DNA of 64,000 nucleotides, taken from Actinomadura_C sp036008685. GTDB taxonomy: Bacteria; Actinomycetota; Actinomycetes; Streptosporangiales; Streptosporangiaceae. Positions 34,249-43,084 of this stretch are shown here, piece after piece. The position numbers and the translations under genes are program-made. The stretch spans positions 77,661-141,660 of the forward strand of contig DASYNF010000108.1 in the NCBI GenBank assembly GCA_036008685.1, given 5' to 3'. How positions within the stretch are numbered: the first letter of the stretch is position 1; each line of letters opens with the position of its first letter. The notes below the pieces were generated by a model. That model ran no database searches and was not told where the DNA came from. It saw only the letters and a program-made list of their open reading frames with translations.

Positions 34249-35760
34249 GTGCGCAAGATCTTGGAGGCTCCGTCCTTTGGCCCAGAGGTTCCGCACATCC
34301 GGCCTATACCGGGTAAGCGGGAGCTGATAGCGGGGTTGAGAGATGAGGACATAGAGGTGTTCGTGCGCAGCGCCGCGCGGCGCATCAGTACGGACGCCCG
34401 GCTGGTCGGGATAGACAGACGATCCTTCGAGACGCAGGTTCGCCTGCATCTTCCCAGGCTCCCCCGCATGGCGATCAGAACCTGGCCCCGCAGAAAGACC
34501 TACGAAGCCGTGCGCGTCGCGGCGCTGGTGCGATGTGGCGAGATCAGGCAGGCGTCGGAAGACGCGGCCTATCAGGCCCAGTTATCCCTTCTGCTCGGCG
34601 GGGAGACGGTCCGGAAGGACCTCACGTTCACCGGCGACAATGAGTACTGTGTACCGTTCAGATTCGGACCCGTCCTCCCCAGCATCGGAAATTTCGTGCA
34701 ATCCCGCCTGCACTATCTCCGGAGCGCGAGGGGTGACACTTCTCTGGAGTTCGGCCTCTATGTCCCGGGCGCGAGCATGCCGCTCACGTATATCGCCTTC
34801 TCTCCGTGTGACAGGAGCTACATCATCGCCGCGCTGCGTGCGCTGGGGATCAACGCGAACCCGCAAGAGGTTCTGGTGCTCACCCGGATGCATGGGCTCC
34901 CCGGGATCCCGCGCAATCTCATGAGCCTCACCATCGGTCAGGCGGTCCGTCGTCTTCGGGCGGACACCTCGGTGAAATATGTCGTCACCGCATTCAATCC
35001 GATGCTCGGATTCGAGGGCACGACATTTCATGCCACGGGATTCTCGCCGTTCGCTCTTTCGCCGGTCGTTTACGCCTACGACGAGTCGGGATTCTTCTCC
35101 ACGAGGCGGCTCGGCCGCGGGCGTGTCGCCCAGCGGCTCGACGTGTCGAACAATGTGCTGCTCGCCGCCGGTGTCACCCGGGATGTCAAGAGACGGTTGT
35201 CACGGGCGAGCGGCCGGATCTGTCAGGTCCCCGCGGTCGCTCACCAGAGGAAGGACATAGTCGCGCTGAAGTCCTTCGATATGCGGGACCCGGGCTGCAT
35301 GCGCCGGCTCGGCGAATACCGTAGAACGTTGGAGTCGTGCTGGTCCCGCGAGACCGTGCATCCCAGATACTCAATGGATGCCGCCGATGTCACGGGGCCG
35401 CGGGGTCAATGCGGAGTCTCCTCTGTCTGGCTGGCCCGCAGGCTCCGAAGCGAGTTCGGAATGAACTCGACCTATTGTTACGGCCGGCTGAGCGTCGCGC
35501 TACCGGGAGTCAAGTCCGTTGATCACCACTGCTGGGTGGAGATAGGTGATCATCGCGACGCGGGCCGGATGGTGATCGACCTGACCTGTGATCAGGCTGA
35601 GGGATTGCAGCGCTCAGTACTCTGCGATCGGCATGATGACCTTGCCGCCCGGGGCCTGAGTTACGAGGTGAGGTCGCGACTGGATCTCGACGAGCTCCCC
35701 GAAGATCGTGTCTGGCGGCGTTTTCTCGCGTTGAGCGATGCCGCCGCGGTGAAGACGTGA
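34249..35760 (+). CDS. Mom-like acyltransferase plus transglutaminase-like two-domain protein
   Basis: This 503-residue protein appears to be a fusion. Residues about 140-290 resemble phage Mom-type GNAT N-acyltransferases: LTYIAFSPCDRSYIIAALRA, then RMHGLPGIPRNLMSL and YVVTAFNPMLGFEGTTFHA, matching the family's GxPxNxxSxxLxxAxRxL and VVTxxDPxxGxxGxxYxA pattern. Residues about 380-450 look like a transglutaminase/YunG-type Cys-His-Asp fold: GQCGVSSVWLARRL (Cys388), DHHCWVEIG (His427), MVIDLTCDQ (Asp444). The first 140 residues are unassigned and basic. The GTG at 34249 follows GAGGGGG at five bases. It is followed by an orphan membrane protein. Substrate unknown; DNA-base or peptide modification are both possible. 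Confidence 0.6.
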   Translation: MRKILEAPSFGPEVPHIRPIPGKRELIAGLRDEDIEVFVRSAARRISTDARLVGIDRRSFETQVRLHLPRLPRMAIRTWPRRKTYEAVRVAALVRCGEIRQASEDAAYQAQLSLLLGGETVRKDLTFTGDNEYCVPFRFGPVLPSIGNFVQSRLHYLRSARGDTSLEFGLYVPGASMPLTYIAFSPCDRSYIIAALRALGINANPQEVLVLTRMHGLPGIPRNLMSLTIGQAVRRLRADTSVKYVVTAFNPMLGFEGTTFHATGFSPFALSPVVYAYDESGFFSTRRLGRGRVAQRLDVSNNVLLAAGVTRDVKRRLSRASGRICQVPAVAHQRKDIVALKSFDMRDPGCMRRLGEYRRTLESCWSRETVHPRYSMDAADVTGPRGQCGVSSVWLARRLRSEFGMNSTYCYGRLSVALPGVKSVDHHCWVEIGDHRDAGRMVIDLTCDQAEGLQRSVLCDRHDDLAARGLSYEVRSRLDLDELPEDRVWRRFLALSDAAAVKT

Positions 35761-35871
35761 CTCCCTCGATATGGAAACCACTCGCACGCGACGCTAGTGT
35801 GGCCGTGGCCGGTTTGCTGGAACCTCGGCGCGGGTGGCTCCGGGTGTTCATCCACAGGAAAGCAAGTAGGC

Positions 35872-36942
35872 ATGTCTGAAGATCTCTCCCCGCGCGTGCT
35901 CCTCCTGTCCTCGAACCTCAGGCGGAGATATGCGGAAGATGTTCTCACGACCTTGGCGCTGCCCAAAGACTCCGTGCTTCAGTTTCGATACGACGCCGAG
36001 TATGTCGCGCCGACCCTGCAGCGGGCCATTGCCAATCAGTCGATCGTCCGGACCCGGGCCCTCGTGGGATTCGTCGCGGATGTGGACACGGAGGTGCCCT
36101 TCCTCGTTCCTGTTCGCCTCGCCTCGGTGGTGCAGGCCGGAAGCGTCGCCGACATGTTCGTCCTGCGTCTTCGGGTCGGCGAATACGTGAACCTCGAGGA
36201 CTTCCCGCTCTCCGCCGGTCAGGTCAGGGAGGCCGGTAAGCGCAGTATCGACAAGATCGTTGAGATGAACGGCGGCCGTTACTATCCCGCCGTCTCCAGG
36301 TTTCCGGATCTGCGACTGCGTACAGGGAGTGATCCTCAGCACTGGCTCGGGATCGCCAGGCGACTCGCGCAGCATCCCACTTTCGAGGGATGTTACTTCG
36401 CCCGGGTCGACAGTCCGATCCTGAGGTCCGGAAAGAGCCTGAAGTTCGACGCGCTGGGTCGCCTCTCACTGTCCGACCGGAAATCCGGAAAGCTCTCGGT
36501 GAGCTTCTACTCCGAACGTTACTCCGACAGTGGCCGCACGCTCCTGTCGTGCTCCACCGACGGCACCTTCCTGCGAATCTCCTCGGATGACACCTACGAC
36601 GTCGGCCTGCGCTATGACACGGTGGAGTTCTGGCTCCAGCCGTCCACGACCGCGTTCGAGGCCCTGGGCCGGGTGACCATCCGGCTCGGCGGAGCGGGGG
36701 ACACGGCGGCCACGGGACCGCCGGACCCGCTGACCACCAATGTGCGCTTCCCGGTGGTCGTGAGACGGTCCAGGCCCAGGCTTCTCGCCCGGGTGTTCGC
36801 CAGCGGCGCGGGGGCGTTCCTGATCGCCCTCCCGGCCATCCTCGGTCAGCATTCGTCCCTGAGGGCGAGAGTCCTCGCGTCGATACTGGGCGCGGCTCTC
36901 CTGTCCTACGCGACCATCGTGACCGTCCTTGACGACAAGTAG
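35872..36942 (+). CDS. Orphan protein with C-terminal membrane hairpin
   Basis: This 356-residue protein matches no family I recognise. It opens RVLLLSSNLRRRYAEDVLTT, a Rossmann-like or response-domain-like strand-helix, continues with LVGFVADVDTEVPFLVPVRL, and has a beta-rich middle (KLSVSFYSERYSDSG, VEFWLQPSTTAFEALGRVTI). Two hydrophobic segments near residues 308-325 and 334-353 should form a membrane hairpin with a three-residue charged tail. Codon use is less GC-rich than in the flanking core genes. The ATG at 35872 follows AGGAAAG. It lies 111 bp after the Mom-like gene and ends 15 bp from the convergent HD gene. Confidence 0.65.
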   Translation: MSEDLSPRVLLLSSNLRRRYAEDVLTTLALPKDSVLQFRYDAEYVAPTLQRAIANQSIVRTRALVGFVADVDTEVPFLVPVRLASVVQAGSVADMFVLRLRVGEYVNLEDFPLSAGQVREAGKRSIDKIVEMNGGRYYPAVSRFPDLRLRTGSDPQHWLGIARRLAQHPTFEGCYFARVDSPILRSGKSLKFDALGRLSLSDRKSGKLSVSFYSERYSDSGRTLLSCSTDGTFLRISSDDTYDVGLRYDTVEFWLQPSTTAFEALGRVTIRLGGAGDTAATGPPDPLTTNVRFPVVVRRSRPRLLARVFASGAGAFLIALPAILGQHSSLRARVLASILGAALLSYATIVTVLDDK

Positions 36943-36957
36943 GTCCTGACCCGCGGG

Positions 36958-37623
36958 TCAGCGCGGCGGTGGGCTCGAGAACAGATGTGGTCTTCTGGCG
37001 AATTCACGACACAGCTCCTCGAACGGGCCGACGAGCGCCGGGAACGTCCTCTCGATCTTCGCCCGAGCGACGTCCTCCGTTGCCTTGTAGTCGTCCCAGC
37101 GAGGTTTGACGGGGTGATGGTCTCCGATCACGATCAAGGCGTGCGGCAGCATCTTGTCGAGTGCGTAAACGAACCTGCTCTCGCCGTCTTCGAGCCGCTC
37201 ATAGCGCTCTATCACGTCGATCAGCCACGGCAGGCTGTCACCGAAATCGGCCGCCATCTTCTCGCGCGCTTCTTTTTCCAGCTGTGGTTTGCTCGCCAGG
37301 GTCGCCGCATCGGCATAGACGGAGATGTCGCCCGAGTAGATCTCTGGAAGGTCGTGGATGAGAGCGTATTTCGCGATGAGCCCCGTATCCAGTGTCTCGT
37401 CGACCAGAGGTGCCAGGCACATGGCGACAAGGCCGAGTGAGAAGGAGTGTTCGGCGTCATTCTCTCGTCGGGACCGGTTGAACGGCACCACTGCCGTGCG
37501 GTATATCTCGTACGGTGGGGTTGCGAGCCCCCGCACGATGTCCAGGAGCAGATTCGTGTCCACTGATGAAATCGTGGCGGTCGTGGCGGTCAGGTGCTCG
37601 TCTGCCGAAGGTGCTTGCCTCAT
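36958..37623 (-). CDS. HD-domain 5'-deoxynucleotidase-like (YfbR type)
   Basis: This 221-residue HD phosphohydrolase has its metal-binding set in place: His59 in NDAEHSFSLG, His90-Asp91 in KYALIHDLPEIYSGD, and Asp156 in FVYALDKMLPH. The pattern YEIYRTAVVPFNRSRRENDAEHS resembles YfbR-like deoxynucleoside-5'-monophosphatases. Known members hydrolyse dNMPs, and related HD enzymes take part in nucleotide-depletion immunity, though nothing here proves that role. It converges with the orphan membrane-protein gene with only 15 bp between stops. GAAAGAGAA precedes the ATG. Confidence 0.8.
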   Translation of the reverse strand: MRQAPSADEHLTATTATISSVDTNLLLDIVRGLATPPYEIYRTAVVPFNRSRRENDAEHSFSLGLVAMCLAPLVDETLDTGLIAKYALIHDLPEIYSGDISVYADAATLASKPQLEKEAREKMAADFGDSLPWLIDVIERYERLEDGESRFVYALDKMLPHALIVIGDHHPVKPRWDDYKATEDVARAKIERTFPALVGPFEELCREFARRPHLFSSPPPR

Positions 37624-37982
37624 CGATTCTCTTTCGGTGGGGAAGTCGAGGGCTCGTTAGCGTGGCTGTGCTCGGCTGCACGGTCGCGGTCGTGCAACTC
37701 CGGTTCCGGCGGCGGCTCGGAGAGTGCCGCCGAAGGACTAGCAGTGCCAGTTTAACCGGATACTTTCAATCGCGGATCATAGGCCGCCATCACGCCCGTA
37801 AAAGGCCTGGCATGCCATCATGTCCTCCGTAAATAGCGATATTCCGAGGGCTCAGGTATAATGGCCCTCTATATTTCCGATCACGGCGTCGGTGCAATTC
37901 AGAGGTACGTTAGGTCCTCGGACCGTGCAGGTGGAGTATCTCCGCCGGTGGTCCGCCGGCCTCCTCGGACGGGGCACCGCGT
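37624..37982. other. 359-bp AT-richer gap
   Basis: No full gene is present. Relatively AT-rich, it contains a perfect TATAAT on the plus strand (37857-37862) facing the 3' end of the FUSC gene with only a poor -35. On the minus strand, GGAGG (37824-37828) sits five bases before an ATG at 37818 that opens a 13-codon frame (stop 37777-37779), which could be a leader peptide or chance. The composition fits the edge of a transferred segment. Confidence 0.4.
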
Positions 37983-39137
37983 TCAGTGGCTGAGGGCCTG
38001 CCGGTGCGGGCGGTCGTCGGGATCGAGCTCGTGCAGGACACGCCGGGCGTCGTCCAGGAGGGCGGCGATGGACCTCTCCGGGCCGGGCGTGGTCGAGGCC
38101 TCGAGCCTGTCGCCGGCACTGTGCTGCCGATCCTCGGCCCTCCGGAGGACCGCGCGGAGTTCGTCGGCGTGCCGCCCTTCGGATGGATCTCCGTGGATCC
38201 GGCCGAAGAGCAGGAACGCCTCGCGCAGGTCGCCCAGCAGGTCCGCGAGGAGGTCCGCCAGCTCGCCGGAGGGCTTCACGGTCTCCTTGACCGAGCCGGT
38301 GAGGGGGGCGGGTTCGCTGAGGCGCCGGATCAGCATGCGGCAAAGGTGGGCGGCGTGATCCAGAGACCCGGCCGCCCCACCGATGCGGTGCACCGAGGGC
38401 CTGAGCCGATCGCCCCGCGGGCTGGTCTTCAGCCCCTCCTCGGCCCGGTCGACGGCCTCGTACAACGCGTCCGCGTCCCGGCTGATGGCCCGGGCGCGAT
38501 GCAGCCATCGGGCCGCGGTGCCGGAGTCCCAGTCGCGGGCCCGCAGTCGTGCGGCCATGTCCCCGCACAGTTCGGCGAGCTCGTCACAGAACCCGGACAG
38601 CCTGCCGGTCGCCGCGGAGAGATCCCGCCGTGCGGAGATGAACGTGTTGACCAGCATTCCCGCCGCTATGCCGATCAGCGAGTCGTACACCCGGGCGAAC
38701 CCGGCCTGCTCCCCGAGGCCGATCACGAACATGGCCGTCAGGGCGACCTGGTTCACCATGTCCCCGAGGCGCATCAGCCGGCCGAGCAGCAGTGACGCGA
38801 AAACGCTCACGGCGAGCGTGAAGGTGTTGATCCCCATCACGCCGGCGAACCCGAGGGTCGCCACGAGGCCGACGAGGACACCCGCCACGAGCCGGACTCC
38901 CTGTCTGAAGGTGCGGTAGAGCGTCACCTGCACAGTGAGCAGCGCGGCCAGCGGGGCCATGACGGGGAGGGTCACGTGGAGCAGCCCCTGCGCCACCGAC
39001 CACGCCAGCACGCACGCGACCGTGACCCGGATCGTCTGCCCGAGTTCGAGGCGGCGTCGCAGCCGGGGCGCACTCGGCCGACGCCATGGGCCTGGACGAC
39101 GCAGCACGGTCCGCACGGTGGTCAGGAGGGGAGGCAC
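37983..39137 (-). CDS. FUSC family membrane protein
   Basis: This 384-residue protein has N-terminal paired membrane helices (RVTVACVLAWSVAQGLLHVT, MAPLAALLTVQVTLYRTFRQ, GVRLVAGVLVGLVATLGFAG, FASLLLGRLMRLGD, VALTAMFVIGLGEQAGFARVYD) typical of FUSC/aromatic-acid-exporter-like proteins, and a cytoplasmic helical C-terminal half (about 190-384). The TLYRTFRQGVRLVAGVLVG signature is characteristic. Family members export aromatic acids or other small anions. It starts with a GTG; it is divergent from the phytoene-desaturase-like gene. Confidence 0.85.
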   Translation of the reverse strand: MPPLLTTVRTVLRRPGPWRRPSAPRLRRRLELGQTIRVTVACVLAWSVAQGLLHVTLPVMAPLAALLTVQVTLYRTFRQGVRLVAGVLVGLVATLGFAGVMGINTFTLAVSVFASLLLGRLMRLGDMVNQVALTAMFVIGLGEQAGFARVYDSLIGIAAGMLVNTFISARRDLSAATGRLSGFCDELAELCGDMAARLRARDWDSGTAARWLHRARAISRDADALYEAVDRAEEGLKTSPRGDRLRPSVHRIGGAAGSLDHAAHLCRMLIRRLSEPAPLTGSVKETVKPSGELADLLADLLGDLREAFLLFGRIHGDPSEGRHADELRAVLRRAEDRQHSAGDRLEASTTPGPERSIAALLDDARRVLHELDPDDRPHRQALSH

Positions 39138-39258
39138 GTGGCGGGACTACCCGGCTGAAGACGTTCGACACCCCCCGTCTGTGTGATCTCCACAGGCCCG
39201 GCGGGTAGGGGACAAGCCATGACAGACCAGGGTCACCTCTCCCCCAAGGCGTCGTGCC

Positions 39259-40905
39259 GTGGTTGACGCCGTCGTCATCGGCGCGGGGCCGAACGGGCTC
39301 GTCGCCGCGAACCTGCTGGCCGACGTGGGCTGGGACGTGGAGGTCCTGGAGGCCCAGGGCGAGCCCGGTGGCTCGGTGCGCAGCGACCACGGGGCCCATC
39401 CGGACTACGTCAGTGACGTCTGCAGCGCCTTCTATCCCCTCGGCGTGGCCTCTCCGCCCATGCTCGGGCTCGAGCTCGAGCGGTACGGGCTGGAGTGGCG
39501 CCACGCCACCGCCGTGCTCGCGCACCCGGTCCCGGACGGGCGCTGCGCCGTGCTCGAGCGCGATCCGGAGCAGACCGCCGTCTCGCTCGAGGAGCTGGGC
39601 CGCGGTGACGGCGCCGCGTGGCTCCGGTTGTACGGCCGGTGGGAGCGGGTCGGCGAAGAACTGATCCGGGCGTTGTTCAGCCCCTTCCCGCCCGTACGGG
39701 CCGCGACCGCCCTGGCGGCGAAGGCCGGGCCGCCGGGCGACGCGCTCCGGCTGCTGCGGTTCATGGCGCTGCCGGTACGCCGGATGGGAGAGGAGGAGTT
39801 CGCCGGCCTCGGCGGACGGCTGCTTCTGGCCGGGGCCGCGCTGCACGTCGACCTGCCCCCCGAGGCCGCCGGCAGTGGCGCGTTCGGCTGGCTGCTGACG
39901 ATGCTCGGTCAGCAGTACGGCTGGCCGGTGCCGAAGGGCGGTGCCGGCGAGCTCACCGCCGCGCTCGTACGGCGTCTGGAGTCCCGCGGCGGCCGGATCC
40001 GCTGCGGGGTGCCGGTGACCTCCGTGGTGGTACGGGCCGGCCGGGCCCTCGGGGTCCGTACGGCCGATGGCGAGGCGGTGCGGGCGCACCGGGCCGTGCT
40101 GGCCGATGTGTCCGCGCCTGCCCTCTACGGCGGGCTGGTGGGGTGGGAGCACCTGCCCGGGCGGCTGCGCGACGACATGCGCCGGTTCCAGTGGGACTTC
40201 GCCACCTTCAAGGTGGACTGGGCGCTGTCGGGGCCGATCCCCTGGGCGGCTCCGCGGGCGGCCCGGGCGGGCACGGTCCACCTGGCACGGGACGTCGACG
40301 CCATGACGGACTACAACGCCCACCTGGCGACCGGGAGGGTGCCCGCGGTCCCGTACGTCCTGCTCGGCCAGATGACGACCGCGGATCCGTCCCGGTCACC
40401 GGCCGGCACGGAGTCGGTGTGGGCCTACACCCACGTCCCGCAGCGGATCTCCGGCGACGCCGGCCCCGATGGGATCACCGGCCGGTGGGACGACCGGGAT
40501 CAGTGCGCGATGGCGGACCGGCTCGAGACCACGGTGGAGCGGTATGCCCCCGGCTTCCGCGCCCGGATCGTGGCGCGCCGGATCCTGGCGCCGCCGACCC
40601 TGGAGGCCCACAACGCCAACCTGCACGGCGGTGCGCTCAACGGCGGCACCGCCGCGCCACATCAGCAGCTGTTCCTGCGGCCGGTTCCCGGGACGGGCCG
40701 GCCGGAGACGCCGGTGGCCGGGCTCTATCTCGCGTCCGCGTCGGCCCATCCCGGCGGCGGGGTGCACGGGGCCTGTGGCGCCAACGCCGCCCGGGCCGCG
40801 CTCCGCGCCGGCGGGCCCGTACGCCGGTTCGCCGTCGATCCGGCGCTGTCGGGTCTTCGGCACCTGTTGACGGGCTCCGGCCCACGTCCCGCCACGGGAC
40901 CATGA
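39259..40905 (+). CDS. NAD(P)/FAD-dependent oxidoreductase, phytoene desaturase family
   Basis: This 548-residue flavoprotein has an N-terminal dinucleotide-binding motif DAVVIGAGPNGLVAANLLAD and the family extension VLEAQGEPGGSVRS, a middle substrate domain, QQYGWPVPKGGAGELTAALVRRL (CrtI/amine-oxidase-type) and a C-terminal flavin-binding segment GLYLASASAHPGGGVHGACG. Close relatives are annotated as phytoene dehydrogenase-like, but no carotenoid genes are nearby, so the substrate is unknown. The GTG start has AAGG about ten bases upstream. It is convergent with katE across a long hairpin. Confidence 0.88.
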   Translation: MVDAVVIGAGPNGLVAANLLADVGWDVEVLEAQGEPGGSVRSDHGAHPDYVSDVCSAFYPLGVASPPMLGLELERYGLEWRHATAVLAHPVPDGRCAVLERDPEQTAVSLEELGRGDGAAWLRLYGRWERVGEELIRALFSPFPPVRAATALAAKAGPPGDALRLLRFMALPVRRMGEEEFAGLGGRLLLAGAALHVDLPPEAAGSGAFGWLLTMLGQQYGWPVPKGGAGELTAALVRRLESRGGRIRCGVPVTSVVVRAGRALGVRTADGEAVRAHRAVLADVSAPALYGGLVGWEHLPGRLRDDMRRFQWDFATFKVDWALSGPIPWAAPRAARAGTVHLARDVDAMTDYNAHLATGRVPAVPYVLLGQMTTADPSRSPAGTESVWAYTHVPQRISGDAGPDGITGRWDDRDQCAMADRLETTVERYAPGFRARIVARRILAPPTLEAHNANLHGGALNGGTAAPHQQLFLRPVPGTGRPETPVAGLYLASASAHPGGGVHGACGANAARAALRAGGPVRRFAVDPALSGLRHLLTGSGPRPATGP

Positions 40906-40908
40906 AGC

Positions 40909-40965
40909 GCCGGACATGCCGGGGCGCCGGACCCGACTCGGGCCCGGCGCCCCGGCATGTCCGGC
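40909..40965. terminator. Very long bidirectional hairpin between oxidoreductase and katE
   Basis: A 28-bp left arm (40909-40936) and 28-bp right arm (40938-40965) pair with one mismatch around a single central base, effectively a 5-nt GACTC loop. It fills the whole 67-bp gap between convergent stop codons. Its core CCGGGGCGCCGG is itself palindromic. Termination of both transcripts is the likely role. Confidence 0.8.
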
Positions 40966-40972
40966 CGCTCCT

Positions 40973-43084
40973 CTAACCGGCGGGCACCGGCTGCAGTTCC
41001 CGGTTCGGATGGCGATGCGCCGCGACGGCCCCGACGAACGCCTGGGCGAACTCACGGGCCGCGGATCCGCCGGCGGTCACCACGCCCTCGTCCGCGATCG
41101 GGGCGCCGTCCGGCTCCGTGGGGGGCACGGACCCGATCCCCGCGCGTGCGAGCAGGCCGGCCCCCTCACCGACGGCGCCGACGGCCTTGCCGTGCTTGAA
41201 GGCCTCGATGACGAAATAGACGGCCTGGCCGTCCCGGCCGAGGGCCTCCACGGCGTCCCGGCCGCCGGGCACCACGACGGCGTCGTACAGCACCGAGCCG
41301 ACGGTCGTCAGGGCCCGGGTCACCGGAACGGGGTCCCCGGCCGTCGCCCGGACGGATCCGTCCCGCGCCGCCAGGACCTCACAGGTGGCGCCTTCGCCGG
41401 TCAGGACCTCGACCACCGCGCTGACGTGCCCGGCGTCCACACCGTCCGCCGCGAGGATCGCGATCTTGCGGGTCGCGATGCCGTCCTTGGGGCTGTTGTC
41501 CTGGCTCAAGGCCGGGGACCCTCGGTCGTGGCCGGACGCGGCCGGCTTCGCCGGCGGCTCCACGCCCACCCCCTCGGCGACCCGTACGGCCAGTTCGTGG
41601 TCGACGTTGGCGAGGTTTCCGATGACGCCCTCACGGATGTGCGTGTGCGTCACCTTGCCGAGCTCGAAGCGGAAGGCCGCGACGATGTGCTCCTTCTCCC
41701 AGTCGGCCATGCTGTTCCAGAACAGCGTCGCCTGGGAGTAGTGGTCGGCGAAGCTCTCACTGCGCTTGCGGATCTTGTCGCCGTCGACCCGTTCCTGGTA
41801 GTGCACGTACGGCGCGGTGCCGTCGCCCGCGAGCACCGGACACCCGCCGCCGAGCGTGTTCGGATGATAGGCGGCCTGCCCGCGGTGGATCGCGGTCTGG
41901 TGGTAGCCGTCGCGCTGGTGGTTGCTCACCTCGTTGAGGGGCCGGTTGACCGGCAGCTGGGCGAAGTTGGGCCCGCCGAGCCGGATCAGCTGGGTGTCGA
42001 GGTAGGAGAACAGGCGGGCCTGCAGGAGCGGGTCGTTGGTGAAGTCGATGCCCGGCACCACGTTGGCGACGTGGAAGGCGACCTGTTCGGTTTCGGCGAA
42101 GAAGTTGTCGGGGTTGCGGTCGAGTACCATCCGGCCGACCGGCCGTACCGGCACCCGCTCCTCCGGGATGATCTTCGTCGGGTCCAGAAGGTCGAAGTCG
42201 AAGGAGTGCTCGTCCTCCGCCGGCACCAGCTGTACGCCGAGCTCCCACTCGGGAAAGTCCCCGGCGTCGATGGCGTCCCACAGGTCCCGGCGGTTGAAGT
42301 CGGGGTCCTTGCCCGCGATCTTCTGGGTCTCGTCCCACACCAGTGAGTGCGTGCCCAGCTTGGGCTTCCAGTGGAACTTCACGAAGGTCGCCTTGCCCTC
42401 GGCGTTGACGAACCGGAAGGTGTGGACGCCGAAGCCCTGCATCATCCGGTAGCTGCGGGGCAGCGCGCGGTCGGACATGAGCCACATCATCATGTGCGTG
42501 GTCTCGGGCTGGAGCTGCACGAAGTCCCACAGCGTGTCGTGCGCCGAGGACGCCTGCGGGATCTCGTTGTGCGGTTCCGGCTTGACCGCGTGGACGAAGT
42601 CGGGGAACTTGATGCCGTCCTGGATGAAGAAGACGGGCATGTTGTTGCCGACCAGGTCGAAGTTGCCCTGGCGGGTGTAGAACTTCGTCGCGAATCCCCG
42701 TACGTCCCGGACCGTGTCCGCCGAGCCGCGCGAGCCGGCCACCGTCGAGAAGCGCACGAAGACGGGGGTGCGAAGCCCCGGCGTGGTGAGGAACTCGGCC
42801 GCGGTGACATCGGCGAGCCGGGTGTCGTAGGGCTCGAAGTGGCCATAGGCCCCGGCGCCACGGGCGTGCACCACCCGCTCGGGGATGCGCTCGTGGTCGA
42901 AGCGGGTGAGCTTCTCCCGGAAGTGGAAGTCCTCCATCAGTGTCGGGCCGCGCTCTCCCGGGCGCAGCGAGTTGTCGGTGTCTCCGACCGCGATGCCCTG
43001 GTCGGTGGTGAGGACGGCGTCCTGCGGATCGGTCCGGTCGGCGTCGAGCTGCCGGTCCTTGTCCGTACGGTCGTCTCCCGCCAT
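40973..43084 (-). CDS. katE: Large-subunit catalase (HPII type) with GATase1-like domain
   Basis: This 703-residue clade II catalase destroys hydrogen peroxide. Heme-site residues are visible: His in RVVHARGAGAYG, Asn in DLVGNNMPVFFIQD, and proximal Tyr in ARLFSYLDTQLIRLGG. The C-terminal about 160 residues (RKIAILAADGVDAGHVSAVV, YDAVVVPGGRDAVEAL, FKHGKAVGAVGEGAGLLARA) form the class I glutamine-amidotransferase-like/DJ-1-like domain typical of HPII. The ATG at 43084 follows GAGGAGG by eight bases. Two 11-bp direct repeats lie in its upstream region and may be regulatory. Confidence 0.95.
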   Translation of the reverse strand: MAGDDRTDKDRQLDADRTDPQDAVLTTDQGIAVGDTDNSLRPGERGPTLMEDFHFREKLTRFDHERIPERVVHARGAGAYGHFEPYDTRLADVTAAEFLTTPGLRTPVFVRFSTVAGSRGSADTVRDVRGFATKFYTRQGNFDLVGNNMPVFFIQDGIKFPDFVHAVKPEPHNEIPQASSAHDTLWDFVQLQPETTHMMMWLMSDRALPRSYRMMQGFGVHTFRFVNAEGKATFVKFHWKPKLGTHSLVWDETQKIAGKDPDFNRRDLWDAIDAGDFPEWELGVQLVPAEDEHSFDFDLLDPTKIIPEERVPVRPVGRMVLDRNPDNFFAETEQVAFHVANVVPGIDFTNDPLLQARLFSYLDTQLIRLGGPNFAQLPVNRPLNEVSNHQRDGYHQTAIHRGQAAYHPNTLGGGCPVLAGDGTAPYVHYQERVDGDKIRKRSESFADHYSQATLFWNSMADWEKEHIVAAFRFELGKVTHTHIREGVIGNLANVDHELAVRVAEGVGVEPPAKPAASGHDRGSPALSQDNSPKDGIATRKIAILAADGVDAGHVSAVVEVLTGEGATCEVLAARDGSVRATAGDPVPVTRALTTVGSVLYDAVVVPGGRDAVEALGRDGQAVYFVIEAFKHGKAVGAVGEGAGLLARAGIGSVPPTEPDGAPIADEGVVTAGGSAAREFAQAFVGAVAAHRHPNRELQPVPAG

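Noticed and set aside
37857..37862. Perfect TATAAT facing into the 3' end of the FUSC gene
   Set aside because: The -35 region is poor and no gene lies downstream in that direction; probably chance in an AT-richer gap.
39259..40905. Carotenoid biosynthesis cluster based on the phytoene-desaturase-like gene
   Set aside because: No phytoene synthase, GGPP synthase or cyclase is adjacent; the family is broad and includes many non-carotenoid enzymes.
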